64,000 nt of DNA from NCBI RefSeq assembly GCF_018390555.1, contig NZ_JAHBGB010000002.1:186001-250000 (forward strand). Reading direction: 5' to 3'. Position numbers and translations under genes: made by a program. A model generated the notes under the pieces. That model saw nothing but the letters and a program-made list of their open reading frames with translations, was not told the DNA's origin and did no database searches. Positions 28,914-41,845 of the stretch are shown here, one piece after another (position 1 is the stretch's first letter; each line of letters opens with the position of its first letter). Source of the DNA: Ancylobacter oerskovii. Lineage in GTDB: Bacteria > Pseudomonadota > Alphaproteobacteria > Rhizobiales > Xanthobacteraceae.

Positions 28914-29488
28914 ACCAGCACGCCACCGCCCGAACCTCCGCCCAAGCCTTCGCCGCCGACGGCTACGGCACCCGCCTCGCCCCCGACACGCTGCGCTTCG
29001 AGCGCCTGCTGCCCGGCCCGGTGGAACGGGTCTGGGCCTATCTCACCGAGCCGGAAAAGCGCCGCCGCTGGATGGCGGACGGCCCGATGGAGCTGACGCC
29101 CGGCGGACAGGTCAATCTCGTCTTCCGCAATGGCGAGCTGAACGGCGGCCAGCCGACGCCGGAGCGCTTCGCCAAATATGAGGGCGAGCACCACAATGAC
29201 GGCATCGTGCTCGCCTGCGAGCCGAACCGGCTGCTGCGCTTCAGCTGGGACGGCTGCTCGGCCGGCGCCTCGGAAGTGACCTTCGAACTGACGCCGCGCG
29301 GCGAGAAGGTGCTGCTGACCGTCACCCACCAGCGCCTCGCCTCGCGCGACGCCATGCTCAGCGTGGCCGGCGGCTGGCATTCCCACCTCGCCCTGCTGGT
29401 CGAGGAGTTGGAAGGGCACGAGCGCCCGGCGATCTGGTCGCTCATGTCGCGCTATGTCGATGAGTACGACGCCCGGCTTCCCAAGTAG
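28910..29488 (+). CDS. SRPBCC (AHSA1-type) domain protein
   Basis: A 192-residue START-like domain protein. Family segments are RFERLLPGPVERVWAYLTEPEKRRRWMADGPMEL, PGGQVNLVF and a C-terminal amphipathic helix GGWHSHLALLVEELEG. It is co-translated with the ArsR regulator and likely under its operators. Function beyond a hydrophobic ligand pocket is unknown. Confidence 0.88.
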   Translation: MNQHATARTSAQAFAADGYGTRLAPDTLRFERLLPGPVERVWAYLTEPEKRRRWMADGPMELTPGGQVNLVFRNGELNGGQPTPERFAKYEGEHHNDGIVLACEPNRLLRFSWDGCSAGASEVTFELTPRGEKVLLTVTHQRLASRDAMLSVAGGWHSHLALLVEELEGHERPAIWSLMSRYVDEYDARLPK

Positions 29489-29497
29489 GGGCTCGCG

Positions 29498-30253
29498 TCA
29501 GGCGGCGGGGGCGACGCTGAGCTTGCCCTCGACGCCGTGCCGGGCGATCAGCCCGGCGACGAAGCCGGACGCCTTGGCGGCCTCGACGAAACGGACGATC
29601 TCGTCGAGCGCCGCCGCCTTGGCCTTCGGCGTGCCGATGGCCTGCTGCACGGCGGCATACTGGCCGGGCAGCAGCCGCCCGCCCGGCACGCGGGCGAGAT
29701 CGGCGAGCAGGCCGGGACGCAGGCCGGCAAGCGCGTCGCGCTTGTTCTCGATGAAGTCGGCGAATGCCTCGGCCATGCTGTCGGAGGGGACCAGCCGCGC
29801 ATGGGCAATATTGCGCTCCAGCCACAGGCCATAGGCGGTGCGGCGCGTCACCGCGATCTCGATGCCGGGCGCGTCGACCTCGGCCACCGCCTGCAGGGGC
29901 GAGCCGGCCGGCACCAGATAGGTCGCCTCGATCTCGCAATAGGCGGGCGTGAAGGCGATCACCTCTGCCCGCTGCGGCTCGGCGCCGATATTGGCGATGT
30001 CCCATTCGTCGCGGGCCGCCGCATCGGCGACGAGGCCCGGCGAGGCATAGGACACCAGCTTGAGCGCCACGCCGAGATGATCGGCGAAGGCGCGCGCCAT
30101 GTCCGGCGAGACGCCCACGGGGTCGCCGGCCTCGGTGCGGCCGGTGACCAGCAGGAAGTTCGACAGGTTGATGCCGGCGCGCAGCACGCCGCCGGGCGCC
30201 AGCAGGTCGCGCACCGCGGGGGACGGCGGCGCAAGGTCGGGACGGGCGCTCAT
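29498..30253 (-). CDS. Family 3 solute-binding-protein-like protein without signal peptide
   Basis: A 251-residue protein with the amino-acid ABC binding fold: VLRAGINLSNFLLV, GVSPDMARAFADHLGVALKLVSY, WDIANIGAEPQRAEVIAFTPAYCEIEATYLVPAGSPL. It starts with MSARPDLAPPSPAVRDLL, with no hydrophobic leader and no plausible alternative start providing one. It is therefore predicted cytoplasmic, which is unusual. No ABC permease or ATPase is nearby. It may be a stand-alone sensor or have lost export. Confidence 0.72.
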   Translation of the reverse strand: MSARPDLAPPSPAVRDLLAPGGVLRAGINLSNFLLVTGRTEAGDPVGVSPDMARAFADHLGVALKLVSYASPGLVADAAARDEWDIANIGAEPQRAEVIAFTPAYCEIEATYLVPAGSPLQAVAEVDAPGIEIAVTRRTAYGLWLERNIAHARLVPSDSMAEAFADFIENKRDALAGLRPGLLADLARVPGGRLLPGQYAAVQQAIGTPKAKAAALDEIVRFVEAAKASGFVAGLIARHGVEGKLSVAPAA

Positions 30254-30338
30254 GGAAGGTGATCCTGTCGAACGATGCCGCCATGCGGCGGGCGCAGGGA
30301 AAATCCGGCCAGCGGGACGCCCCGCCGGCCGGCCTCGA

Positions 30339-30794
30339 TCACGCGGTGAGCAGCGCCTTGACCGCGCCGCTCGCCTTGCCGAAATCCATCACGCCCGTGT
30401 AGCGCTCCTTCAGCGCCGCCATGGTGCGGCCCATGTCCTTGAGGCCATGGGCGTCGATCTCGGCGATCACCGCGGCGATGGCGGCCTGCGATTCGGCCTC
30501 GCTCATCTGGGCGGGCAGGAAGGAATGGATGACCGCGATCTCCTCGCGCTCCTGGGTGGCGAGATCGACGCGGCCGGCCTCCTCATAGACCTTGGCCGAT
30601 TCCTCGCGCTGCTTGACCATCTTGGTGAGCAGGCCGAGCAGATCGTCGTCCGACAGCGGGTCCTTGCCCTGACCGCGCGCCTCGATGTCGCGGTCCTTGA
30701 TCGCGGCGTTGATCAGCCGCAGCGTGCCCAGGCGCAGCTTGTCGCCGGCCTTCATCGATTCCTTCAGCGAAGTATTGATCTTCTCGCGCAGCAC
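30339..30794 (-). CDS. GatB/YqeY domain protein
   Basis: A 151-residue cytoplasmic protein matching the GatB/YqeY family (LREKINTSLKESMKAGDKLRLGTLRLINAAIKDRDIEARG...LGLLTKMVKQREESAKVYEEAGR). The fold is shared with the tRNA-binding tail of GatB, but no transamidase core is present. It starts with GTG behind AGAGAGG. It is divergent from carA, a common neighbourhood in alphaproteobacteria. Confidence 0.93.
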   Translation of the reverse strand: MLREKINTSLKESMKAGDKLRLGTLRLINAAIKDRDIEARGQGKDPLSDDDLLGLLTKMVKQREESAKVYEEAGRVDLATQEREEIAVIHSFLPAQMSEAESQAAIAAVIAEIDAHGLKDMGRTMAALKERYTGVMDFGKASGAVKALLTA

Positions 30795-31056
30795 GTCTGC
30801 CTCTCTTCACATCCTATGTCCGGGCGGCGGCGGCGACCGGTGTCGCGCCGCTCCGTCACGCCCGAAGAACTTCGAAAATACCCCACGACCCGTTCAGGCC
30901 GCCCGATTTCCGCCGCGCCAGCCGTCCATGGCAATTCCCACGGCAAGCCTTGCACGCAGCTCCGCGCTGCACGAAGAGCCGATACGCAGCGTTGCGGGCT
31001 GGCATAAGGCGCGGCAAGCGATTAATTAGGCCACACTTAACCGAGGAACAAGACAC

Positions 31057-32262
<1,206 letters not shown>

Positions 32263-32268
32263 CGAACA

Positions 32269-32302
32269 GGAAAGGCGGCGCGAGTGTTCGCACCGCCTTT
32301 CC
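32269..32302 (+). terminator. Probable carA terminator hairpin
   Basis: GGAAAGGCGG (32269-32278) pairs with CCGCCTTTCC (32293-32302), with extra inner GCGA/TCGC pairing, 7 bp after the carA stop. No long T-run follows, so termination strength is uncertain. Confidence 0.6.
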
Positions 32303-32312
32303 ACAATGGCAG

Positions 32313-32411
32313 ACCGTCATGCCCGGGCCTGGCCCGGGCATTCACGTCTTCAGCCAGTCGCACGGAACCAAGGCATGGATGATGGCCGGGCCAAGCCCAA
32401 CCATAACGGCG
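32313..32411. repeat. Imperfect long inverted repeat, dispersed alphaproteobacterial element
   Basis: The left half (ACCGTCATGCCCGGGC..., from 32313) and the right half (ending GGTTGGG-like CAACCATAACGGC, to about 32411) are imperfect reverse complements of ~40 nt, each with an inner CCGGGCC core. Such GTCATGCCCGGGC elements are widespread between genes in Hyphomicrobiales. It lies between carA and the SDR gene. Confidence 0.6.
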
Positions 32412-32439
32412 CATTGGCGGGGCGGCCGGTGTCTTCGCG

Positions 32440-33195
32440 TCAGTGGGTGCCGTCGTTGAGAATGGCGAAGACCTTGGCGTAATCGCCGCGTGCCTCGGCG
32501 CCGCGCAGGAAGCCGACCCGCTCGACGCAGATCTCCGGCCCCCGTGGATTGGCCTTCAGCAATTCCACCACCTCGGCGATGAAGGCATCGAGCGGCAGGG
32601 CGTTGGGATTCTGCGACTGCCCCGGCATCAGCTCGGTGGCCACCAGCGGCGGCACGATCTCGATGACGCCGACCGAGGTATCGGCGAGCTGCGCGCGCAG
32701 GCTCTGGCTCCAGGAATGGATCGCCGCCTTGGTGGCGTTGTAGGTCGGGGTGACGACCAGCGGCACGAAGGCGAGGCCGGACGAGACCGTCACCACGGTG
32801 GCGGCGGGTCGGCGCTTGAAATGCGGCAGCAGCGCCGTCGACAGCCGGATCGGGCCGAGCAGATTGGTGGTGATGATCGCCTCGCTGGCGGACAGGTCCA
32901 CCGGCTCGGCATTCAGCTGCTCCGGCAGCATGATGCCGGCATTGTTGACGACGACGTTGAGCGCCGGGAAATCCCGGACGATCTGATCGGCGAAAGTCGC
33001 CACCGCCGCTGCGTCGGCGACATCGAGCACCCGCCAGTGCATGCCGGGATTGGCCGCGGCAGTCTCCTTCAGCGCCTCCTCGCGCCGGCCGGTGATGATG
33101 ATCTCGTTGCCCTGCGCCTGCAGCGCCTCGGCGAGCGCCCGCCCGATGCCCGAATTGCCGCCGGTGATGAGAATGCTGTTGCCGGAAATGTCCAT
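32440..33195 (-). CDS. Short-chain dehydrogenase/reductase (DltE-like)
   Basis: A 251-residue NAD(P)-dependent oxidoreductase with the Rossmann motif TGGNSGIG, NNAG at the core strand, a serine in VVTVSSG and the catalytic YNATK. The insertion and C-terminal pattern resemble the DltE subgroup. ATG at 33195 is preferred to the GTG four codons upstream because AGGG is well placed before it. It is divergent from an HxlR regulator that probably controls it. Substrate unknown. Confidence 0.9.
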   Translation of the reverse strand: MDISGNSILITGGNSGIGRALAEALQAQGNEIIITGRREEALKETAAANPGMHWRVLDVADAAAVATFADQIVRDFPALNVVVNNAGIMLPEQLNAEPVDLSASEAIITTNLLGPIRLSTALLPHFKRRPAATVVTVSSGLAFVPLVVTPTYNATKAAIHSWSQSLRAQLADTSVGVIEIVPPLVATELMPGQSQNPNALPLDAFIAEVVELLKANPRGPEICVERVGFLRGAEARGDYAKVFAILNDGTH

Positions 33196-33251
33196 ATCGG
33201 CCCTCACGAAAGCTGGTGTGCGTGGTGAGGGTGTTGTAATCCCTATGCTCT

Positions 33252-33266
33252 CCTATCGAAAGTAGG
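33252..33266. promoter_or_regulatory. Candidate HxlR operator
   Basis: CCTA-N7-TAGG (33252-33266) is a small palindrome in the 109-bp gap between the divergent SDR and HxlR genes. Position fits an operator; the short arms make it weak evidence. Confidence 0.3.
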
Positions 33267-33304
33267 CACCTTTTCGTTCTGTAGTTACCTGATGGAGAGT
33301 GTCG

Positions 33305-33718
33305 ATGCCCGCTCGATCCGAACGCCTCCCGCCGGTGGAGCCCGCCCCTCGCGACGCCGGGCACGCGGCGAAGGTCGAGGCGCTGGTGAACGAGGTGATC
33401 GGCCGCGTCGCCGACAAATGGACGATGATCGTGCTGGAGGTGCTGACCGAGCATGGCGAGCTGCGCTTCACCCGCATCGGCGAATTCGCCGGCGGCATCA
33501 GCCAGAAGATGCTCACCCAGACCTTGCGGCAGATGGAGCGCGACGGGCTGGTGCTGCGCACCGTGCATCCGGTGATTCCGCCACGGGTCGAATATCGCCT
33601 GACCGATCTCGGGCTCAGCCTTGCCGAGGCCTTTTGCGGCGTCTGGCTGTGGGCGGAGGCGAATATCGAGCGCATCGAGAATGCCCGCGCCGCCTTCGAC
33701 GCCGCGAAGGCGGGATGA
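33305..33718 (+). CDS. HxlR-family transcriptional regulator
   Basis: A 137-residue winged-helix regulator with the HxlR core VADKWTMIVLEVLTEHGELRFTRIGEFAGGISQKMLTQTLRQMERDGLVLRTVHPVIPPRVEYRLTDLG in separate segments. There is no conserved Cys near the N-terminus as in HypR/QorR redox sensors. ATG at 33305 is preferred over GTG 33299 because GGAGAG precedes it. It is divergent from the SDR gene, its likely target. A tandem repeat begins at its stop codon. Confidence 0.9.
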   Translation: MPARSERLPPVEPAPRDAGHAAKVEALVNEVIGRVADKWTMIVLEVLTEHGELRFTRIGEFAGGISQKMLTQTLRQMERDGLVLRTVHPVIPPRVEYRLTDLGLSLAEAFCGVWLWAEANIERIENARAAFDAAKAG

Positions 33719-33771
33719 GGACCTGGGGGATGAGGACTGGGAGATGAGGACTGGGAGATGAGGACTTGGGA
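33714..33771. repeat. Tandem repeat, about four 14-15-nt units
   Basis: Units of GATGAGGACTGGGA start at 33714, 33729, 33743 and 33757; units two and three are identical and the outer ones have a one-base insertion. The first unit contains the HxlR stop codon. This looks like slippage-generated expansion from the gene end. Confidence 0.85.
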
Positions 33772-33971
33772 TAAGCCGCGGCGGCTCCCTCGCCATGTCC
33801 GAACGGACGCGCTCCCGGGGAAGCTTTGCCGCGCCCATGTGGACGCGCGGGGCCGATCCGCGCCCCGCGCAGAGCCTTCTCCCACAGCCGCCCTTCCCCC
33901 TCGCGGGAATCTGGTTTAAGGGAAGCCCCCAATTGCGGGAACCCCCGCCAACAAACTGATCCGGGTTCACC

Positions 33972-33998
33972 AGGACGCGTCGCAAACGCGTCCTTTTT
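33972..33998 (+). terminator. Intrinsic terminator/attenuator 38 bp upstream of carB
   Basis: AGGACGCGT (33972-33980), loop CGCAA, ACGCGTCCT (33986-33994), then T to 33998: a 9-bp perfect stem followed by a T-run. It points toward carB, whose ATG is at 34037. The gap after it is too short for a full separate promoter, so it probably acts as a conditional attenuator in the carB leader. The rest of 33772-33971 shows no gene. Confidence 0.75.
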
Positions 33999-34036
33999 CG
34001 TGTGCCCGGTCGAATGCGCGAGCCGCACGGGATCCG

Positions 34037-37363
<3,327 letters not shown>

Positions 37364-37372
<9 letters not shown>

Positions 37373-37397
37373 ATTCGCGTTTCGCGAATCAGGCCCG
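37364..37397 (+). terminator. Hairpin at the end of carB
   Basis: CGGGCCTGA... (37364-37379) pairs with CGCGAATCAGGCCCG (37383-37397) with one bulged base; the left arm contains the carB stop. No T-run follows, so this may be a weak terminator or an mRNA 3' stabiliser. Confidence 0.5.
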
Positions 37398-37505
37398 CCG
37401 ACAACAGACAGACACCAGCCCGACGCGAAGGTCCTTTCGCCGAGACAAGGCGGCAGGATCACTCGCGGGGGCTGCGTTTGCTTTTTGGGAGGTCATAAGA
37501 GACCT

Positions 37506-37979
37506 ATGGAAAAGATTCCGATGACCGCCGGCGGGCATGCCGCCCTCGAGGAGGAGCTGAAGCGCCGCCAGCAGGTGGAGCGCCCGCGCATCATCGACGC
37601 GATCTCCGAAGCCCGTGCCCATGGCGATCTCTCCGAGAATGCCGAATATCACGCGGCCAAGGAGCAGCAGGCTCTGAACGAAGGGCGCATCGCCGAGCTC
37701 GAGGACAAGCTGTCCCGCGCGGAGATCATCGACGTCGCCAAGCTCAATGGCGATATCGTGAAGTTCGGCGCCACGGTGAAGCTCATCGACGAGGACACCG
37801 AGGAAGAGCGCGTGTGGCAGATCGTCGGCGACATGGAAGCCGACGCCAAGGCCGGCCGCATCTCCATCTCCTCGCCGCTCGCCCGCGCGCTGATCGGCAA
37901 GAAGCTCGGCACCTCGGTGGAGGTGGTGACGCCCAAGGGCGCCCGCTCCTACGAGATCGCCGACGTGCGCTTCGCCTGA
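37506..37979 (+). CDS. greA: Transcription elongation factor GreA
   Basis: A 157-residue factor that rescues backtracked RNA polymerase. The N-terminal coiled coil ([41 protein letters not shown]) carries the acidic tip with Asp and Glu (GDLSENAEY); the C-terminal FKBP-like domain follows ([18 protein letters not shown]). The start [10 protein letters not shown] is the family start. It lies 133 bp after carB and 14 bp before a glycosyltransferase gene. Confidence 0.97.
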   Translation: MEKIPMTAGGHAALEEELKRRQQVERPRIIDAISEARAHGDLSENAEYHAAKEQQALNEGRIAELEDKLSRAEIIDVAKLNGDIVKFGATVKLIDEDTEEERVWQIVGDMEADAKAGRISISSPLARALIGKKLGTSVEVVTPKGARSYEIADVRFA

Positions 37980-37993
37980 TCTCCTGACAGACC

Positions 37994-39103
37994 ATGGCGC
38001 GCGGCGGCTCCGAATCGAGGCTCGATCCGGGCGCGTTCCCGGAACCGACCACGGTCGAGGCCGTCGCGCCCAATCTCAAGCGCCGGCTTTCCGGCGTCAC
38101 CTCGACGCTGGAACGCGTGGTGCCGGTGCAGGCTCGCAGCCTCCGCATCGCCGCGCTGGGGCCTAAGCTGGCCGCCGGCGTCCCCCGCATCTCCTGGACG
38201 GATCTCCGGCATTTCTGGCGTCCTCCGCCGGGCCGGCCGGCGCGCATCTGGCATGCGCGGCGCAATATCGAGATGCTGACCGGCCTCATACTGCGCGACC
38301 TACTGCGCATGAAGCTGCGCCTCGTCTTCACCTCCGCCTCGCAACGCCACCACACCGGCTGGACGCGCTTCCTGATCTCGCGCATGGACGCGGTGATCTC
38401 CACCTCGGCGAAGACGGCGACCTATCTCAGGCGCCCTTCCACCGTGATCCATCACGGGATCGACGCCGACATGTTCCGGCCACCGGAGAGCCGCGCGTCG
38501 GCGCGGGCGGCGCTCGGCTTGCCGGATCTGACTCTCATCGGCTGTTTCGGCCGCATCCGGGCGCAGAAGGGCACCGATGTTTTCGTCGAGGCGCTGATCC
38601 GCCTGTTGCCGGACCATCCCGGCTGGGGCGGCGTGGTGCTCGGCCGGGCGCTCGCCAAGGATGCCGGCTTTCTCGACGACCTGAAGGCGAAGGTGGCGGC
38701 GGCCGGCCTCCAGGATCGCCTCCTGTTTCCCAGCGAGGTGGAGACCTCGGCGACGCCGGACTGGTACCGCGCCCTCGACCTCTATGTCGCGCCGCAGCGC
38801 TGGGAGGGCTTCGGCGTCACCCCCATCGAGGCGATGGCCTGCGGCGTGCCGGTGATCGCCACCCGCGTCGGCGCCTTCGAGGAACTGGTGAAGGAGGGCG
38901 TCACCGGCGCGCTCGTGCCGCCCGGCGATATCGAGGCGATGACGGCGGCGCTGCGCGCCCATCTCGCACTCGACGACGACGCGCGGGCGGCGATGGCCGC
39001 GCGGGCGCGGGCGCATGCCGTCTCGACGTTCTCGCTGGAACGCGAGGCGGCGAAGATCAACGCCGTCTACGAGGCGGTGTGGGACGTCGCCCGGCGCGGC
39101 TGA
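37994..39103 (+). CDS. Glycosyltransferase family 4, LPS-core type
   Basis: A 369-residue GT-B-fold transferase. The C-terminal half has the GT4 pattern GCFGRIRAQKGTDVFVEAL, the nucleotide-sugar segment QRWEGFGVTPIEAMACGVPVIATRVGAFEELV and EGVTGALVPPGD. It resembles LpcC-like LPS core mannosyl/galactosyltransferases of rhizobia. It follows greA closely, and its last 37 bp overlap a convergent glycosyltransferase gene. Donor and acceptor are unknown. Confidence 0.85.
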   Translation: MARGGSESRLDPGAFPEPTTVEAVAPNLKRRLSGVTSTLERVVPVQARSLRIAALGPKLAAGVPRISWTDLRHFWRPPPGRPARIWHARRNIEMLTGLILRDLLRMKLRLVFTSASQRHHTGWTRFLISRMDAVISTSAKTATYLRRPSTVIHHGIDADMFRPPESRASARAALGLPDLTLIGCFGRIRAQKGTDVFVEALIRLLPDHPGWGGVVLGRALAKDAGFLDDLKAKVAAAGLQDRLLFPSEVETSATPDWYRALDLYVAPQRWEGFGVTPIEAMACGVPVIATRVGAFEELVKEGVTGALVPPGDIEAMTAALRAHLALDDDARAAMAARARAHAVSTFSLEREAAKINAVYEAVWDVARRG

Positions 39104-39912
39104 GCCGTGTCGGCGGCGATGGCCTGGCGCGAGCCGTCGAGGCCCCGCTCCCAATAGGCCAGCACCCAGTCGACCGGGCCAAAGCCGGGACGGTTCCGGG
39201 TGCCCCACTGCTTGGCATCGGCGCGAGCCACGTCGCTCGGCTTGGGCACGCCGTGAAACACGACGAGCGGCACCCGTCGGGGCTTACGAACGGTTTTGAA
39301 CACCGCGTTCAGCGGCCAGTGCGGCACGCAATGGCGGCGGAAGGACACCGCGAAACCTTCCGGGAAATAGTGCCGCTCCCGGGCGCGCACGCCGATATAG
39401 ACCTGATCGTTCTTGGCGAGCGCATAGGCGGCGTCGGGGTCGGCCATCGCGTCGAGATAGAGATGGTCCTGCTCGCCCGGCCGCCAGGCGACCATCGAGC
39501 TCTGGGCGCCGCGATCCGGGCGCATGGAGACCGGCAGCAATTCCCAGATATTCGGGTTCCATTCGCGCAATATGTGCAGCCCCGGCGTCGCGCGGGCATG
39601 GGCGACGATGGGATCGAGCGGCGCCAGGATCACCACGTCGAGGTCGAGATAGAGCGCGAGGTCGACACCCTCGAAGAGACCCGGCGCGAACATGCCGAGC
39701 TTCGGCCAGCAGCCCCGCCAGCGCAGGTCCAGCGCACCTGTGCCGGGCAGGTCGGCGGTCTCGACCTCCGGGCGCAGCCCGTCGGGCCGGTCGGTGAGGC
39801 AGATGAAGCGGAACGGCTCGGAAAGATGGTCGCGCACGCCCTGATAGAGGACGTTCACGTCCTCGGCCGGATAGGCCTCGCCCCATTTGATGCAGATGAC
39901 GGCGAGCGTCAC
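39067..39912 (-). CDS. Putative GT-A-fold glycosyltransferase
   Basis: A 281-residue cytoplasmic protein with LYQGVRDHLSEPFRFICLTDRPDG, WPKLGMFAPGLFEGVDLALYLDLDVVILAPLDPI (containing a DxD motif) and a conserved WNPNIWELLP, typical of nucleotide-sugar-dependent transferases. It starts with GTG overlapping the stop of the ELM1-like gene (GTGA). Its 3' end overlaps the convergent GT4 gene by 37 bp. Probably part of surface polysaccharide synthesis. Confidence 0.75.
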   Translation of the reverse strand: MTLAVICIKWGEAYPAEDVNVLYQGVRDHLSEPFRFICLTDRPDGLRPEVETADLPGTGALDLRWRGCWPKLGMFAPGLFEGVDLALYLDLDVVILAPLDPIVAHARATPGLHILREWNPNIWELLPVSMRPDRGAQSSMVAWRPGEQDHLYLDAMADPDAAYALAKNDQVYIGVRARERHYFPEGFAVSFRRHCVPHWPLNAVFKTVRKPRRVPLVVFHGVPKPSDVARADAKQWGTRNRPGFGPVDWVLAYWERGLDGSRQAIAADTAQPRRATSHTAS

Positions 39913-40940
39913 GACGGTCTCCGGGTTTCGGGAACGGACTGGCCGAGCAATGGGGCGAGCGCGCGGGCGAGGATGTCGCGCGCATCCTCGGCCGGAGGCC
40001 TGAGGCGGATCAGCGTATCGGCGAACGGCCCGGGCGTCACGCTCGCCATGGGCAGGATGGCGAGGCTCTCCCCGGCCATGCCGGCGATGATCTCGTTGGC
40101 ATAGTGCTTGTGCACCACCCGCGACTTCAGCGCGATGACCGGCCGGCGGGCGGCGAGCCCTTCCGCCAGCATGCTGAGCGAATCCTCAGTGACGACCACG
40201 GCATCCGCCCCAAACAGCGCCCGCACCGACCCCGGACCGGCCGTGCGATAATCGACGAACTCGGTGATCGCGCCGGAGGCGGCCAGGGCCTCGAAGCGAT
40301 CGGAGATGTCGTCCGGCGTGCGGCGCGAGGTGGTGACGCGCCATTTCACCCCATAGCGCTGCGCCACGGCCGGCACGAAGGCGAGCAGCGCCTCCCACTC
40401 TTCCGGCGGAAATTCGCGGCGATAGGCCGAGCCGCCGACGAGCAGGGCCAGCGAGGCGCCGTCGAGCGACGCGATGTCGGCCAGCGCGCGCGGCGGCGGA
40501 TAGGCGTCGGGATCGACCGTCGAGGGAATCGGCGCATAGGCGGCGCCAGCATCGCCCGCCTGGCGAGGCGAGGAGACGATGTTGAGCGCGATGGCCTTCG
40601 CGTCATAGCCATCGATGCCGCCGGAAACGACGAAGGGCACCGCGAAATGGCGCGACAGCAGCATGCCCGCGGCGATGGTCGGCCGGCCGGAAGCGACGAT
40701 GATATCGGGCTTCTCGACGCTTGCGAGATCGATGCCGTAGATGAGCCTCAGCCAGAAGTCGGGATCCCTGCCCCAGCGGCGCATGATCAGCTTGCGGAGG
40801 TCGTCGCGCGCCCAGCGGGCGGGACGGATCTCCAGCCGCCGCGCCTCGACGGGTCCCAGCCGCGCCACGGCCAGCGCCATGCCCTCGGCCTGGTTGAAGT
40901 GGCCGGGCTGCCGGTCGCGCAGGATGAGGACGTGGATCAC
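39909..40940 (-). CDS. Mitochondrial fission ELM1 family protein
   Basis: A 343-residue protein beginning VIHVLILRDRQPGHFNQAEGMALAVARL and containing IIVASGRPTIAAGMLL, LLVGGSAYRREF and VVTEDSLSMLAEGLAARRPVIAL, the conserved pattern of the ELM1 family. That family was named for plant mitochondrial fission but in bacteria has a GT-B-like fold. The GTG at 40940 overlaps the upstream GT8 stop (GTGA). Lying between two glycosyltransferase genes, a role in glycan transfer is more likely than in membrane fission. Confidence 0.82.
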   Translation of the reverse strand: MIHVLILRDRQPGHFNQAEGMALAVARLGPVEARRLEIRPARWARDDLRKLIMRRWGRDPDFWLRLIYGIDLASVEKPDIIVASGRPTIAAGMLLSRHFAVPFVVSGGIDGYDAKAIALNIVSSPRQAGDAGAAYAPIPSTVDPDAYPPPRALADIASLDGASLALLVGGSAYRREFPPEEWEALLAFVPAVAQRYGVKWRVTTSRRTPDDISDRFEALAASGAITEFVDYRTAGPGSVRALFGADAVVVTEDSLSMLAEGLAARRPVIALKSRVVHKHYANEIIAGMAGESLAILPMASVTPGPFADTLIRLRPPAEDARDILARALAPLLGQSVPETRRPS

Positions 40941-41845
40941 GCCGGCCGCCCCGCACCGGGAAGACGGCGTCTCAGCCAGGAGCGGAAGCGGCGCCATTTG
41001 CGCAGCCGCTTCTCGATCTTGCGTGACAGCTTGGTCTTCATCCTCGCCTGCGCGAAGGGCGTGCGGGCGCGATGCGAGAGGAAGCGGTCGCGGGCCGGAT
41101 GCGCGCAATCAGCGTAGTTCGGCTTGATCTGGCCGATGAAATGGATGATGGCGGCATCGTCCCACTCGACGGGATCACCTTCATAGCGCCCCTTCACCAG
41201 CCGGCGATGCAGGTTCCAGCGCTCGTCCAGCACCAGCCAGTTGCCGCGCAGCGTGCCGTTCAGCGCGTCCTGGTCCATCATCGGCAGATCGGGATGATCG
41301 GCGGCGAAGGCCATCACCCGCTCGGACAATCCCTCGCGACGCCACTGGTCGAGATCGATGAGCAGCACGCCGCTGTTGAAGTAGCGCATCTCGCCCGGCA
41401 GGCCGATGGTCTGGTTGCGCTGGGCATGGCGGGCCGGATCGAGCCGGGCGATGTCGTCCACGGCCGCCACCGCGAAGCGCTGCATGTCGAGGCTCGCCAG
41501 CGGCGCCAGCGGCGCGTTGATCAGCGTATCGCAATCGACATAGAGCAGCCGTCCCTGCGCCTGCGGCAGCAGGAGCGGCATGAGGATGCGGGCATAGGCG
41601 GTGCGCGAGAGATGATGATTGACCGGCCGGGCGCCGAAATGCCGCTCCATCTCATGGGCGAGATCGACGAAATCGATTCGGCCCGGCGGATAGCTGGCGC
41701 GCATCCGCGCCTGGTCCTCGGCGTCGACATTGTCGCAGAACACCACGACGCGCTCGACCTCACCGCCCGCATGGGCCGCCAGCGAGGCGAGCAGCACCGC
41801 GGTGAGCTCGACATAGGCGGCATCGGTGGCGGTGGCGACGATCAT
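40937..41845 (-). CDS. Glycosyltransferase family 8
   Basis: A 302-residue GT8-like transferase: MIVATATDAAYVELTAVLLASLAAH, RLLYVDCDTLINAPL with the DxD metal motif, FNSGVLLIDLDQWR and DQDALNGTLRGNWLVLDERWN, all diagnostic. The C-terminal ~50 residues are a strongly basic tail (KTKLSRKIEKRLRKWRRF) likely to bind the membrane, as in LPS core GT8 enzymes. The ATG overlaps the Lrp stop by 4 bp. Confidence 0.9.
   Translation of the reverse strand: MIVATATDAAYVELTAVLLASLAAHAGGEVERVVVFCDNVDAEDQARMRASYPPGRIDFVDLAHEMERHFGARPVNHHLSRTAYARILMPLLLPQAQGRLLYVDCDTLINAPLAPLASLDMQRFAVAAVDDIARLDPARHAQRNQTIGLPGEMRYFNSGVLLIDLDQWRREGLSERVMAFAADHPDLPMMDQDALNGTLRGNWLVLDERWNLHRRLVKGRYEGDPVEWDDAAIIHFIGQIKPNYADCAHPARDRFLSHRARTPFAQARMKTKLSRKIEKRLRKWRRFRSWLRRRLPGAGRPA

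Noticed and set aside
30795-31056. Riboswitch or leader peptide before carA
   Set aside because: No convincing stem-terminator pair or short ORF could be recognised in this gap.
33714-33771. CRISPR array
   Set aside because: The units are contiguous 14-15-nt tandem repeats without spacers and no cas genes are present.
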